From NCBI RefSeq assembly GCF_001436305.1, contig NZ_AZFO01000019.1:1-42641 (forward strand): a stretch of DNA of 42,641 nt, given 5' to 3'. Positions 17,800 through 26,020 of the stretch are shown one piece after another. Numbering within the stretch: the first letter of the stretch is position 1; every line of letters starts with the position of its first letter. The notes under the pieces are model-generated. The model did no database searches. It was not told the DNA's origin and worked only from the letters and a program-made list of their open reading frames with translations. Both the position numbers and the translations under genes were made by a program. The stretch comes from Lactobacillus ultunensis DSM 16047 (GTDB lineage: Bacteria > Bacillota > Bacilli > Lactobacillales > Lactobacillaceae).

Positions 17800-18648
17800 T
17801 TAGCTGAGTTCTGAATACTTTTTCATCAATTTAGGCAATACTTTAGAAATTTCTGTTGGTCGAACCACATAATTTTCCTTATTGATCATGTCGCCAGCCA
17901 AAGAATGAATATAAACAGCAGCTAATACTGTATCCACACTTGGTCCAAATTGAGCAACAAAGCCACCAATAATTCCTGCCAAGGTATCACCCATACCCCC
18001 GGTAGCCATGCCTGGATTACCAATCGGGTTAACAAAGATCTGTCCTTTGCCATCATAAACATGAGTATGATTGGACTTCAAAACCAGCATAGCATTACTG
18101 TCAGGAATTAATTGATTCAGTGCATCAATATTAGCACCATCAGTTTGAAATGGAATTCTAATTTGACTAACCCTTTGCCATTCCATTTGGTGAGGCGTCA
18201 AAATCAAGTGACCCGCATTCACAGGCAAATAAGATCTATCTTGACCAATCAAATCAAGCGCACTAGCGTCCAAAACCACCGTTTGTTTTTCTGACGTACA
18301 TCTTCTCAAAATTACCATAATCTGCTTAGCCAAATCAGACATGCCTAATCCGGGTCCACAAACAACCACATCCATTTTTTTAATCAGATCAGCAAGTTGA
18401 GCATCACGCCAGTCAATAAACATAGCCTCAGGCAAACGTGCGTGTAAAGCTGTTAAATTAAGCGGATGAGTAGCAACAGCAGTTAAACCTGCACCACTAT
18501 TTACTGCAGCTGTGGTAGCCATAATAATGGCACCACCATAGTTTTCACTGCCACCAATTAATAGAATCCGACCATAATTACCTTTATAAGTGTCACTTTC
18601 TCTTTTAACAATCACTTTTTTTAATACATCTTCAGTAATTTCAGTCAT
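17800..18648 (-). CDS. nnrD: ADP/ATP-dependent NAD(P)H-hydrate dehydratase
   Basis: This enzyme repairs NADHX and NADPHX, the hydrated damaged forms of the cofactors. The ribokinase-like protein has GRILLIGGSENYGGAIIMA, DVVVCGPGLG, LDASALDLIG, LTPHQMEWQR and GNPGMATGGMGDTLAGIIGG. No NnrE epimerase domain is fused. The ATG at 18648 follows GGAGGCAGATAAAA and lies 2 nt after the dacA stop, so the two are coupled. About 282 residues. Confidence 0.93.
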   Translation of the reverse strand: MTEITEDVLKKVIVKRESDTYKGNYGRILLIGGSENYGGAIIMATTAAVNSGAGLTAVATHPLNLTALHARLPEAMFIDWRDAQLADLIKKMDVVVCGPGLGMSDLAKQIMVILRRCTSEKQTVVLDASALDLIGQDRSYLPVNAGHLILTPHQMEWQRVSQIRIPFQTDGANIDALNQLIPDSNAMLVLKSNHTHVYDGKGQIFVNPIGNPGMATGGMGDTLAGIIGGFVAQFGPSVDTVLAAVYIHSLAGDMINKENYVVRPTEISKVLPKLMKKYSELS

Positions 18649-18650
18649 TT

Positions 18651-19949
18651 TTATCTGCCTCCGAAAAGCCAACGCCAAATTCTAACGAAGAAGTTTACCT
18701 TACCGTTAGCTGATAAAGCCTTGGCTTTAACGTTCATACCATTTGGATTAGATAATGAAACAATTTTTTCATTTCCAGACTTGAATTGGTAGTCTCCAAC
18801 AGTTTGATCCTTGACAATTGGAGCTTCAATTGACTTCTTGTCTAACTTAGCTACCAATGTCTTGCCATCTGCTGGATCCCAGATAGTGGTCTTATTCTTC
18901 AAACCTAAGTTAGTAGTAGCATTATCACCATCTGTTACTTCAATCGTCTTAGCACCATTCATTTGGCTACCAGCGGTCATTGTAATTGGACGGTATTGAT
19001 TAAAAATGAAGTTCATTAACTTCTTAGTTTGAATAAAACGTGATGGGTCTGTACCATCGCGGTGGCGTGCACCCATAACTACCGTGATCAAACGTGCACC
19101 ACTGTGTTCAACAGTACCAATAAAACAAGCACCAGCTGCATCAGTAGTACCAGTTTTTAAGCCATCAACAGGATATGCTTTGTCATATTGTGAAAGACCT
19201 TTAAGCATCCAATTAAAGTTGGCCATCTTAGTAGTTTTACCATTATCCTTGAAGTCTAAGTGAGCAAGCTTAGTAGTGTTCAAAACTTCTGGGAAGTCCT
19301 TAATTAAGTTTTGACCAATAATTGCCATATCTTTTGCTGACATGGTATTTTCAGCATTCTTATTAATGCCAGGATATGCATCTTTGCCTAGATTGCCGTT
19401 AGGCAAACCACAAGCGGTATAAATTTTAGCATCTTCAATGCCCCACTTTTTCACTTGTTGACGCATTTGATCAATAAATGCTTTTTGTGAGCCGGCAATA
19501 GTTTGCCCTAAAAGCATAGCAGCCCCATTTGCGGATTCAATCAAGGTTGCTTGATAAAGTTGCTTAATTGTATATGAATGACCCATTTTAAGAGGTACAT
19601 TTGAATATTCCGTATTGTTGGCTACTTTTACAATTGGAGCAGTTGGCTTTACTTTTTGATCCCAAGATAATTTCTTATTTTTGATTGCTTGCAAAGTTAA
19701 GTAGACAGTCACTAATTTAGTCATTGAAGCAATTGGTAAAGTCTTATCCGCATTTTTAGCATATAAGATTTGACCAGAATTACTATCAATGGCAATCGCA
19801 GATTTAACGTCCAAGTTCAACTGATCAGCATGATAGCTACTCGTTGCATCTGCATGAACTGGTGTAGTAAATGCCACACCACATGAAGCCAGCGAAATTA
19901 CAGCAACCAAACTAATAAAAGCTCGTTTTACTTTTTTACTAAAAAACAT
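18651..19949 (-). CDS. dacA: D-alanyl-D-alanine carboxypeptidase (PBP5-type)
   Basis: This 432-residue exported serine carboxypeptidase trims the terminal D-Ala from peptidoglycan stems. It has a signal peptide ending near VHADA (about residue 34) and the active-site motifs S75-M-T-K78, S139-A-N141 and K265-T-G. A beta-rich domain follows. The C-terminal amphipathic end (FFVRIWRWLFGGR) anchors it to the membrane. The start follows AAGGGTGGAATTTC. Confidence 0.96.
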   Translation of the reverse strand: MFFSKKVKRAFISLVAVISLASCGVAFTTPVHADATSSYHADQLNLDVKSAIAIDSNSGQILYAKNADKTLPIASMTKLVTVYLTLQAIKNKKLSWDQKVKPTAPIVKVANNTEYSNVPLKMGHSYTIKQLYQATLIESANGAAMLLGQTIAGSQKAFIDQMRQQVKKWGIEDAKIYTACGLPNGNLGKDAYPGINKNAENTMSAKDMAIIGQNLIKDFPEVLNTTKLAHLDFKDNGKTTKMANFNWMLKGLSQYDKAYPVDGLKTGTTDAAGACFIGTVEHSGARLITVVMGARHRDGTDPSRFIQTKKLMNFIFNQYRPITMTAGSQMNGAKTIEVTDGDNATTNLGLKNKTTIWDPADGKTLVAKLDKKSIEAPIVKDQTVGDYQFKSGNEKIVSLSNPNGMNVKAKALSANGKVNFFVRIWRWLFGGR

Positions 19950-19995
19950 GAAATTCCACCCTTTTGAAATAATAAGTATATTTATGCTTACATTT

Positions 19996-20011
19996 TACCA
20001 AATATTTGGTA
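19996..20011. promoter_or_regulatory. 16-bp perfect palindrome in the dacA promoter
   Basis: TACCAAATATTTGGTA is a perfect palindrome. It overlaps a possible minus-strand -35 (TTTGGT), with TATACT about 16 nt further on, upstream of dacA. It could be a repressor site; no regulator is assigned. Confidence 0.4.
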
Positions 20012-20037
20012 TGATTATTCATGTACGAAATAAAAAT

Positions 20038-20121
20038 GCCCGCTTGGCGGAATTGGCAGACGCGCAGCGTTCAGGTCGCTGTTCAGGTGACTGAGTGAAG
20101 GTTCGAATCCTTTAGCGGGCA
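20038..20121 (+). tRNA. tRNA-Leu (anticodon CAG)
   Basis: An 84-nt type II tRNA. The acceptor arms GCCCGCT and AGCGGGC pair, the anticodon stem CAGCG / CGCTG encloses the loop TTCAGGT, and the T arm has GGTTCGAATCC. A variable arm is present. CCA is not encoded. Confidence 0.97.
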
Positions 20122-20130
20122 TAAAGGTAG

Positions 20131-20158
20131 GTCTAGCAAATGCTAGACTTTTTATTTT
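20131..20158 (+). terminator. Terminator after tRNA-Leu
   Basis: GTCTAGCA and TGCTAGAC form an 8-bp stem with a 2-nt central gap, followed by TTTTTATTTT. Confidence 0.9.
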
Positions 20159-20272
20159 ACAAAATATTTCTTACATAAAGCTTTATATTTTAATCCTGCA
20201 AATGCCTTTCGCATCCCTTATGCTGTATAATTATAAGTAACCAATAGCAAGATTAGAAATGAGGCTATTATT

Positions 20273-20590
20273 ATGCAAAAAAGATTAACTAAATCACAAG
20301 ACAAAATTTTAGCTGGTGTTTTCGGTGGAATTGCTAACTACTTCAATGTAGATCCAGCTTGGGTAAGAATCATCGGTGCTGCTTTAATTATCTTCACTGG
20401 TTTCTTCCCTGGCACTGCACTTTATATTATTGCAGCAATGGTAATGCCTGAAGCCAATGAAGTTGCACCTAGAGCTGAAAAACATGAAACCGACTATCAA
20501 ACAGGTCGTCCTAATACCATGGATGGCGATTTTACCAAATCAGATAATGATGGCGAAAAGTCAGACGATAATCAAGACGATAAAAACTAA
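20273..20590 (+). CDS. PspC-domain membrane protein
   Basis: In this 105-residue protein, residues about 1-62 form a PspC domain: KRLTKSQDKILAGVFGGIAN, then one hydrophobic segment ending in MVMPE. The C-terminus is acidic and soluble. PspC proteins are linked to envelope stress. It is monocistronic, with a strong terminator. Confidence 0.88.
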   Translation: MQKRLTKSQDKILAGVFGGIANYFNVDPAWVRIIGAALIIFTGFFPGTALYIIAAMVMPEANEVAPRAEKHETDYQTGRPNTMDGDFTKSDNDGEKSDDNQDDKN

Positions 20591-20606
20591 TTTTTAATAA
20601 AAATTT

Positions 20607-20649
20607 GATCATTCAATTTACGTAGTTACGTATTTGAATGATCTTTTTT
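20607..20649 (+). terminator. Terminator after the PspC gene
   Basis: GATCATTCAA and TTGAATGATC form a 10-bp stem, with an inner TACGTA-rich loop, followed by TTTTTT. Confidence 0.9.
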
Positions 20650-20662
20650 CGAGGTGATTTAT

Positions 20663-21367
20663 TTGGATGAAGAAATTGTTGCTCGTCCTTTAATTACGAT
20701 TACGAATATCATTTGGAGTTTCAATCCTAACACTCATTTGCCTCAAATTTTGTTAATTAAACGAGCTAATGAACCTTTTAAAAATAAATGGGCATTGCCT
20801 GAAACTCTGTTACGTAGAAATGAAAGTGCAGATGCTGCTTGTATCCGACTAATTAAAGATAAAATTGGCATTGCCATCCCCCACGGTGCCACTGAACAGT
20901 TGGCTACTTTTACTGACCCTAATCGAGTTAGTGGTGAGCGTGCACTAGCCTTAGCTTACATGACTTTTTTACCTGCTATGCCACAGCTTAAGCCTGGCTA
21001 TGGTGCAACAGAGGCAAGATGGTTTGCATTTAATTTTAAGGACCAACATTTTTACTTAAAAAACGATGTCATCGATCTAACCTTAACTGAAAAATCTAAA
21101 CTTGCCTTTGACCATCATCTAATCGTAATTGCAGCTATCAAGCGAATTAAGAACAAGCTAGATTACCAGCCAACAGTACTTCAAATCCTAGGACCCACAT
21201 TTACTCTACGCCAAGCACGTGAAGTTTATGCTATTTTCCTAAAAACCACAGTCGACAAAATTGATAATTCTAACTTTAAGAAAACTCACAAAAATATTTT
21301 TGAAGAAGTAGGAACCGCTTCTACTAAGCGCTCTGGTCGACCACCTAAGATCTTTAAATTACGCTAA
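20663..21367 (+). CDS. NrtR-like regulator (degenerate Nudix domain plus winged helix)
   Basis: The start is taken as the TTG at 20663 after GAGGTGA, giving 234 residues. Residues about 10-150 form a Nudix-like domain, but the Nudix box is changed: the leading G is L, and the REL-x-EELG core reads RLIKDKIG, so catalysis is unlikely. The C-terminal part (LQILGPTFTLRQAREVYAIF, KRSGRPPKIFKL) matches the NrtR winged helix. NrtR proteins bind ADP-ribose and repress NAD genes. pncB and pncA follow at once, which supports this role. Confidence 0.85.
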   Translation: MDEEIVARPLITITNIIWSFNPNTHLPQILLIKRANEPFKNKWALPETLLRRNESADAACIRLIKDKIGIAIPHGATEQLATFTDPNRVSGERALALAYMTFLPAMPQLKPGYGATEARWFAFNFKDQHFYLKNDVIDLTLTEKSKLAFDHHLIVIAAIKRIKNKLDYQPTVLQILGPTFTLRQAREVYAIFLKTTVDKIDNSNFKKTHKNIFEEVGTASTKRSGRPPKIFKLR

Positions 21368-21405
21368 AACTTGCACTCACTAAATAACGTGTTACAATCG
21401 ACACT

Positions 21406-21430
21406 AATAAAAGTTAAATATACTTTTATT
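21406..21430 (+). promoter_or_regulatory. Inverted repeat before pncB, candidate NrtR operator
   Basis: AATAAAAGT-N7-ACTTTTATT is a perfect 9-bp inverted repeat about 55 nt upstream of pncB. A possible promoter lies just downstream: TTTTGA (21431-21436) and TATACT (21453-21458). Its place fits an operator of the adjacent NrtR-like protein. Confidence 0.6.
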
Positions 21431-21484
21431 TTTTGAACTAATTAAAGTAAATTATACTTAAAAGATAGGAAGCAAATAAACAAA

Positions 21485-22918
21485 ATGTATCATGAACTTT
21501 TAACAGATATGTACGAATTTTCAATGGCCAACGGCTATTTTCAAACTCTGCCACATAACAAGCAAGCACGGTTTGATGTCTTCTACCGTAACGTTCCTGA
21601 CCATGGTAGTTTCGTAGTTAGTGCTGGTTTAATGCAAGCACTAGATGAAATCAAGCACTGGCACTTTACTGCCGATGACATCGCCTACCTGCGCTCATTG
21701 AAGCACTTCTCTGCTGACTTTCTCGATTATCTTGAACATACTAAAAATCAATGTACCGTTAAAGCTATCCCTGAAGGTACACCAGTTATGCCACAAGAAC
21801 CAATTCTTTCTATTTCTGGTCCATTAATGGAAGTTCAATTACTGGAAACATTGGTATTAAACATTATTAACCATCAATCACTAATCGCTACTAAAGCTTG
21901 GCAAATTACAAATGCAGCTGATGGTCGCGCAGTCATGGAATTTGGTGCTCGCCGCGCTCAAGGCCCTGACGCTGCAACTTATGGTGCTCGTGCCGCAATC
22001 ATCGGGGGATGCAGCAGTACCTCTAATGTTTTAGCTGCTAAACTTTTCCACGTACCAGCTGTCGGCACAATGGCTCATGCTTGGATTGAAAGTTTTCCGG
22101 ATGAATTAACTGCTTTTAGAGCTTGGGCCAAAATTTATCCTGACACAGCCGCATTATTAGTTGATACCTACGATGTGGTAAATTCTGGTGTTCCAAACGC
22201 TATCAAAGTATTCAAAGAATTACGTGCTGCTGGTCATGAACCAGTTGGCATCAGAATTGACTCCGGTGATATTACTCAATTGGCCAAAAAGGCTAGAAAG
22301 ATGTTAGATGATGCAGGCTTCCCTAACGCTAAGATTACTGCATCCAATGCTTTAGACGCTCACATCGTTAAAGCTTTACTTGAAGATGGTGCACCACTTG
22401 ATAACTTTGGTATCGGTGAACGTTTGATTACGAGTTCATCTAGCCCAGTTTTAAGCGGTGTCTACAAAATGTCCGAACTTGAAAACAACGGCAAATGGGA
22501 ACCTAAGATCAAGATTAGTAACAGTCGTGAAAAGATCACTTTGCCAGGCAATAAACAAGTTTACCGTCTCTATAAGAAAGATGAACCTAGCAAAGCTTTT
22601 GCCGATGTCATTGCATTAAATGATGAACAAATTGGTGACACCATTTCTGCAGTCAATGCGGATGTATATGCTACTCATGACAAAGTTGAATTAAAAGACT
22701 TTGTAGCTAAACCACTTTTGAGTGAAATTTTAACTCCTGACCATGAAAAAGATATTGAAACTGACACTTTTGCCATTCAAAAATTCGCTCATCAAAAAGT
22801 CGCAGAATTACCAACAGCTACTAAGCGTCTAGTTAACCCTGATCGTTATCCTGTCTTTTTGACAAAGAATTTAGCCGACTTACAACAAAAACTGATTTCA
22901 GAATACAGAAACATATAG
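21485..22918 (+). CDS. pncB: Nicotinate phosphoribosyltransferase
   Basis: This 477-residue enzyme makes nicotinate mononucleotide from nicotinate and PRPP, the entry to NAD salvage. Motifs: ELLTDMYEFSMANGYF, EFGARRAQGPDAA, GGCSSTSNVLAAK, GTMAHAWIESF, DTYDVVNSGVPNAIKV and GIRIDSGDI. pncA follows 9 nt after its stop, so the two form an operon. Confidence 0.97.
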   Translation: MYHELLTDMYEFSMANGYFQTLPHNKQARFDVFYRNVPDHGSFVVSAGLMQALDEIKHWHFTADDIAYLRSLKHFSADFLDYLEHTKNQCTVKAIPEGTPVMPQEPILSISGPLMEVQLLETLVLNIINHQSLIATKAWQITNAADGRAVMEFGARRAQGPDAATYGARAAIIGGCSSTSNVLAAKLFHVPAVGTMAHAWIESFPDELTAFRAWAKIYPDTAALLVDTYDVVNSGVPNAIKVFKELRAAGHEPVGIRIDSGDITQLAKKARKMLDDAGFPNAKITASNALDAHIVKALLEDGAPLDNFGIGERLITSSSSPVLSGVYKMSELENNGKWEPKIKISNSREKITLPGNKQVYRLYKKDEPSKAFADVIALNDEQIGDTISAVNADVYATHDKVELKDFVAKPLLSEILTPDHEKDIETDTFAIQKFAHQKVAELPTATKRLVNPDRYPVFLTKNLADLQQKLISEYRNI

Positions 22919-22927
22919 AGGTAAATT

Positions 22928-23473
22928 ATGACTAAAGCGTTACTGATTATCGACTACACTAATGATTTCATCGCTGATGATGGTGCACTAACTTGTGGTA
23001 AACCTGGTCAAGCAATTGAGGATCATATTCTAGAATTAGCCGATGAATTTTATCAAAATGGTGATTATGTGATCTTTCCTACAGACGGTCACACTCACGA
23101 TAAATTTAGTCCCGAATACAAACTTTTCCCACCACACAATATTATTGGCACTCCTGGACAAGAATTGTATGGCAAAATCAAGACTTGGTATGACGCTCAC
23201 AAAGATAGCGACAGAGTTTACAAGTTCAACAAAAATCGTTATTCTTCTTTCCAAAACACTAATCTAGATAATTACTTAAGAGAAAGAAAAATTGACGATC
23301 TTTGGTTAACAGGTGATTGTACCGATATTTGTGTCTTGCACACCGCTATTGCAGCTTATAACCTGAATTACCATATTACGATTCCAACCGATGCAGTTGC
23401 TACCTTCACTAAGTATGGGCAACAATGGGCACTGGATCATTTCAAGAATTCATTAGGTGCTAAGTTGGTTTAA
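22928..23473 (+). CDS. pncA: Nicotinamidase
   Basis: This 181-residue isochorismatase-fold enzyme deamidates nicotinamide to nicotinate, which feeds PncB. The catalytic triad is visible as Asp9, Lys102 (KNRYSSF) and Cys135 (DCTDICVLHTA). Metal ligands are Asp53, His55 and His57 in DGHTHD. The start follows GAGGTAAATT. Confidence 0.96.
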   Translation: MTKALLIIDYTNDFIADDGALTCGKPGQAIEDHILELADEFYQNGDYVIFPTDGHTHDKFSPEYKLFPPHNIIGTPGQELYGKIKTWYDAHKDSDRVYKFNKNRYSSFQNTNLDNYLRERKIDDLWLTGDCTDICVLHTAIAAYNLNYHITIPTDAVATFTKYGQQWALDHFKNSLGAKLV

Positions 23474-23495
23474 ATTGTGAATAACTAACCCGAAA

Positions 23496-23519
23496 AGTCC
23501 ACACTATGTGTGGATTTTT
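23496..23519 (+). terminator. Terminator after pncA
   Basis: TCCACAC and GTGTGGA form a 7-bp stem with a 3-nt loop, followed by TTTTTG. Confidence 0.88.
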
Positions 23520-23743
23520 GCTTTATTTTGCCAAAAAGCTTGATATGACGGGCTTTATGGCTATGTTTCACAAGTGAGATTTTCTTTAATATTGATTTTT
23601 CAATCATGTAAGCGCATAGTAGTGTAAATTTATATTTGTATTTTTGTTTCATTAGCTGATTTTATAAATAACTAAAATTTATCACTCCCAATCATTAAAG
23701 ATCATTTTTTGGATTACTTACTCAATACAGAAAAAATTAACTA
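23520..23743. other. Intergenic stretch with an orphan cre-like site
   Basis: No gene is seen. TGTAAGCGCATAGT at 23607-23620 resembles a cre half-site, but no start codon with a ribosome site follows on either strand. Confidence 0.35.
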
Positions 23744-23780
23744 AAAAATCAGACTAATTATCAAAATTAGCCTGATTTTT
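23744..23780. terminator. Bidirectional terminator
   Basis: AAAAATCAG-x-CTAATT pairs with AATTAG-x-CTGATTTTT, with T runs on both strands. It probably serves the minus-strand gene to the right. Confidence 0.85.
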
Positions 23781-23812
23781 CTTTAGAATTAATAATAACT
23801 TTTCATAAGTTC

Positions 23813-24073
23813 CTAAATTTCCGACAACTTCTGCATCTCTTTATGCAAATCTAGGACGCTGTCTGGGGTCTCGCCTGGACCATGACTAGTAATGTAGCCA
23901 GCCAATGATTTATCAAGTGCTAAAGCTACTACTTGCATTGGCTTGCCTGCATCCCTCCTGCCATAAGCAACTCTAAAAATATCCATCAACTCAGGATTAT
24001 TCTTAACTTCTTGATCGTGGTTAACGATCTCTTCGATTTTATTTCTAATAATTCTTTCTTCATTTTCAGCCAT
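23813..24073 (-). CDS. Unrecognised small acidic protein
   Basis: This predicted soluble, mainly helical protein has 86 residues from the second ATG, which follows AAGG at a better distance than the first. It has the stretches NPELMDIFRVAYGRRDAGKP and LALDKSLAGYITSHGPGETP, and no membrane segment or signal peptide. It is a stand-alone gene with its own terminator. The size and fold type recall bacteriocin-immunity-like proteins, but there is no real match that can be shown. Confidence 0.65.
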   Translation of the reverse strand: MAENEERIIRNKIEEIVNHDQEVKNNPELMDIFRVAYGRRDAGKPMQVVALALDKSLAGYITSHGPGETPDSVLDLHKEMQKLSEI

Positions 24074-24133
24074 AATCATGACCTTCTTTCTATCTACTTC
24101 TATTATAGCTTTATTCGAATCCGCTTACATTAA

Positions 24134-24560
24134 TTTCTAACAAAACATACTAATTTAATGTTAAATTATAAATCACTACAAATTAGTTACTTGTTATTAT
24201 TGAATATTTAAACTAATCACCTTATACAGAATGGGTTATCTCCTACGTACTTTATATATTACACACATGGCGCTAGTTAAATTATCCTAGATAATGAAGT
24301 TCTCAATTGAGTTTGAAAATTAGCTAAACTACGAACACAATTGTTTTCAGCATTATAATAATAAAATACTTTCAATTGTCCTTCGGATAACCATCAATTA
24401 ATACTTATTATGCTTTTTAGGGTTTGCAATATTTTTGCGACAAGGCGTTCAAAGTTTATTAATATATACAAAATCAGTAAATTATGTTAACCTATTGTTA
24501 GTGTTAACAAGATAGATATTATATTACTTGTTACTACTAACTCTCTTTAATTTACAAACT
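24134..24560. other. Intergenic, no gene seen
   Basis: This AT-rich stretch lies between the small protein gene and tRNA-Ser. No coding frame with a ribosome site and no strong hairpin is recognised. The tRNA promoter must lie at its right end. Confidence 0.6.
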
Positions 24561-24649
24561 GGAGCTGTGCCAGAGTGGTTGATCGGGGCGCCCTGCTAAG
24601 GCGTTAAAGGTTTTTATATCTTTCGATGGTTCGAATCCATTCAGCTCCG
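24561..24649 (+). tRNA. tRNA-Ser (anticodon GCT)
   Basis: An 89-nt type II tRNA. The acceptor arms GGAGCTG and CAGCTCC pair, with discriminator G. The anticodon stem CGCC / GGCG encloses CTGCTAA, the variable arm is long, and the T arm is GGTTCGAATCC. The accessory region begins just after it. Confidence 0.96.
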
Positions 24650-24831
24650 TAGATTTTGTGCTTTTGCATTTTGACGTACTTGTAAAAACAATATTTTTGT
24701 CTTTAACATCAAGTTCAAATTTAATACAATAATTAAGAGAAGACATAGAATTACCTTTGTTTAGAAGAATTTGGGTGGAAATAATTTTTATTAGCGAAGG
24801 TTATGTTTTCCTTTTTTAATGCAATAAAAAA

Positions 24832-24870
24832 CCTATTGATGACTTATCATACAGATAAGTCATCAATAGG
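24832..24870. terminator. Orphan 17-bp perfect hairpin, terminator-like on the minus strand
   Basis: CCTATTGATGACTTATC and its exact complement enclose a 5-nt loop. On the minus strand it is followed by TTTTTTATTG. No minus-strand gene lies in front of it for about 450 nt, so it may end an unseen small transcript or be a relic. Confidence 0.7.
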
Positions 24871-24958
24871 AAAAATTATAGAGCCATTTTATTATGATAT
24901 AAGCTTAAATTAGCTTTTAAAAGATTAATGATGATATAAAGTTTTAATACTATCTCAA

Positions 24959-24986
24959 TTTACAAAGAAGAAAAATGTTATATAAT
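24959..24986 (+). promoter_or_regulatory. Promoter of small-RNA candidate A
   Basis: TTTACA (24959-24964) and TATAAT (24981-24986) are 16 nt apart. The -10 region TGTTATATAAT resembles the one before copy B, so conservation extends into the promoter. Confidence 0.65.
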
Positions 24987-24992
24987 AAAAAG

Positions 24993-25093
24993 GTGGTTGC
25001 ACGTTTTGAATCAAAAAAGATAAATATTTTGCTTTGCTGAATATTCTCTATCCCTAAGTAATGTCTCCTTTGATTCGAGAAGTGCAATTTTTT
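24993..25093 (+). ncRNA. Small-RNA candidate A, paralogue of the element at 32864-32966
   Basis: This predicted transcript is about 101 nt. TTGCAC (24997-25002) pairs with GTGCAA (25082-25087), and GAATCAAA (25008-25015) pairs with TTTGATTC (25069-25076). The interior between the inner arms is 53 nt, and a run of six T follows. The interior holds ATCCCTAAGTAATGTCTCC; its TCTCCTTT end is complementary to Shine-Dalgarno sequences. No conserved peptide is encoded: the 14-codon frame in this copy is broken in copy B. The function is unknown; base-pairing regulation is inference. Confidence 0.65.
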
Positions 25094-25250
25094 ATAAAAA
25101 TTTAAATAGAATATGAACTTATAAAATTGGAATTATTCATTTGTTTTACTAAAAATTATTTACAGTCATAATTTTTGAATGATATCATCTTTTGTTTTAG
25201 CCTTATTCATGAGAATCTCTCTTATTTTTTGATAATGTAAAGCATATTAG

Positions 25251-25290
25251 AAACGCACGCAAAATCAATAGAAATTGCGTGCGTTTATTA
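25251..25290 (+). terminator. Orphan 12-bp hairpin
   Basis: AAACGCACGCAA and TTGCGTGCGTTT enclose a 12-nt loop, followed by an A/T-rich tail with T runs. No plus-strand gene precedes it apart from small-RNA candidate A, which has its own T run. Confidence 0.55.
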
Positions 25291-25299
25291 TTTTTATTC

Positions 25300-25712
25300 C
25301 CGGTTCAATAGCCTTTCATTAGCCAGTCTACTTATTCATTGGATAAGGCTTTGACCTCGTCCTAATTGTTGGGCCAGCTCATCTTGCCATTTTCGAATCT
25401 TTTATAAAGCAGCTAGTCTCATGTCAGCACGACCACAAGCGAGATAGACTTGTTCTAGATCATAGAGGTTAATCATGGCAAGACTTTGCTCACAATCTCG
25501 TTCAGGAATCAAGATCCAGAGAGCTATAAAGTTTCAATTCAAGATTATCCTTCTTTAAAATGAGCATCAGGTTATTGCGTGGCGGACGTGCCTTTTTAGG
25601 CCTTTACGGATAATCCAAAGCCATGATTTTTTTGCCCCTCCTTAAGTTTATGAAACACATGGATAACCGAGAAATTAAGGTTAAGAAAGATACTTCACTT
25701 TTTGACACTTAC
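25300..25712 (-). mobile_element. IS66-family remnant (accessory genes)
   Basis: Minus-strand decay of an IS66 element. An end-like TAAGTGTCAAAA lies at about 25698-25710. A frame opens at 25624 after AAGGAGGGG but has stops and shifts. At 25476 a tnpB-like start reads MINLYDLEQVYLACGRADMR and hits a stop soon after. The CGxxDMR pattern is typical of the IS66 TnpB protein. No intact gene remains. Confidence 0.75.
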
Positions 25713-25723
25713 GATTAAATCAC

Positions 25724-25771
25724 TAAAAAAGGATATGAGAGAAAAATACTTAATCTTTCTCTCATATCCTT
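25724..25771 (-). terminator. Terminator downstream of the PgrA-like gene
   Basis: AAGGATATGAGAGAAA pairs with its 16-nt exact complement across an 11-nt loop, then a T run on the minus strand. It lies about 250 nt after the surface-protein stop. The stretch between (25772-26020) shows no gene. Confidence 0.75.
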
Positions 25772-26020
25772 ATATATACAATTCATTTAGATACATACAA
25801 TAATACATTATTTCTAGACATATTACAGCAGAAAAAAGAATACATAACTAATATTAAAATTTCTTTTTAAGCATTCCGTTTACTTTTTTTATTACTGTTA
25901 CTATATAAATAGATAAATATGTATAGAATACCATTAATGTCAAAACACTATAAGTGCTTTACCTACAAAATAAATTAAAAATACTATTTGTAAAGTAAAT
26001 CAATTCTATAGTATTCTTTT

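Noticed and set aside
23813-24073. Bacteriocin immunity protein
   Set aside because: Only size and helical character agree. No immunity-family motif and no bacteriocin gene lie nearby.
25064-25108. A 14-codon frame inside small-RNA candidate A (MSPLIREVQFFIKI)
   Set aside because: The same start in copy B meets a stop after three codons, and there is no ribosome site, so a conserved peptide is unlikely.
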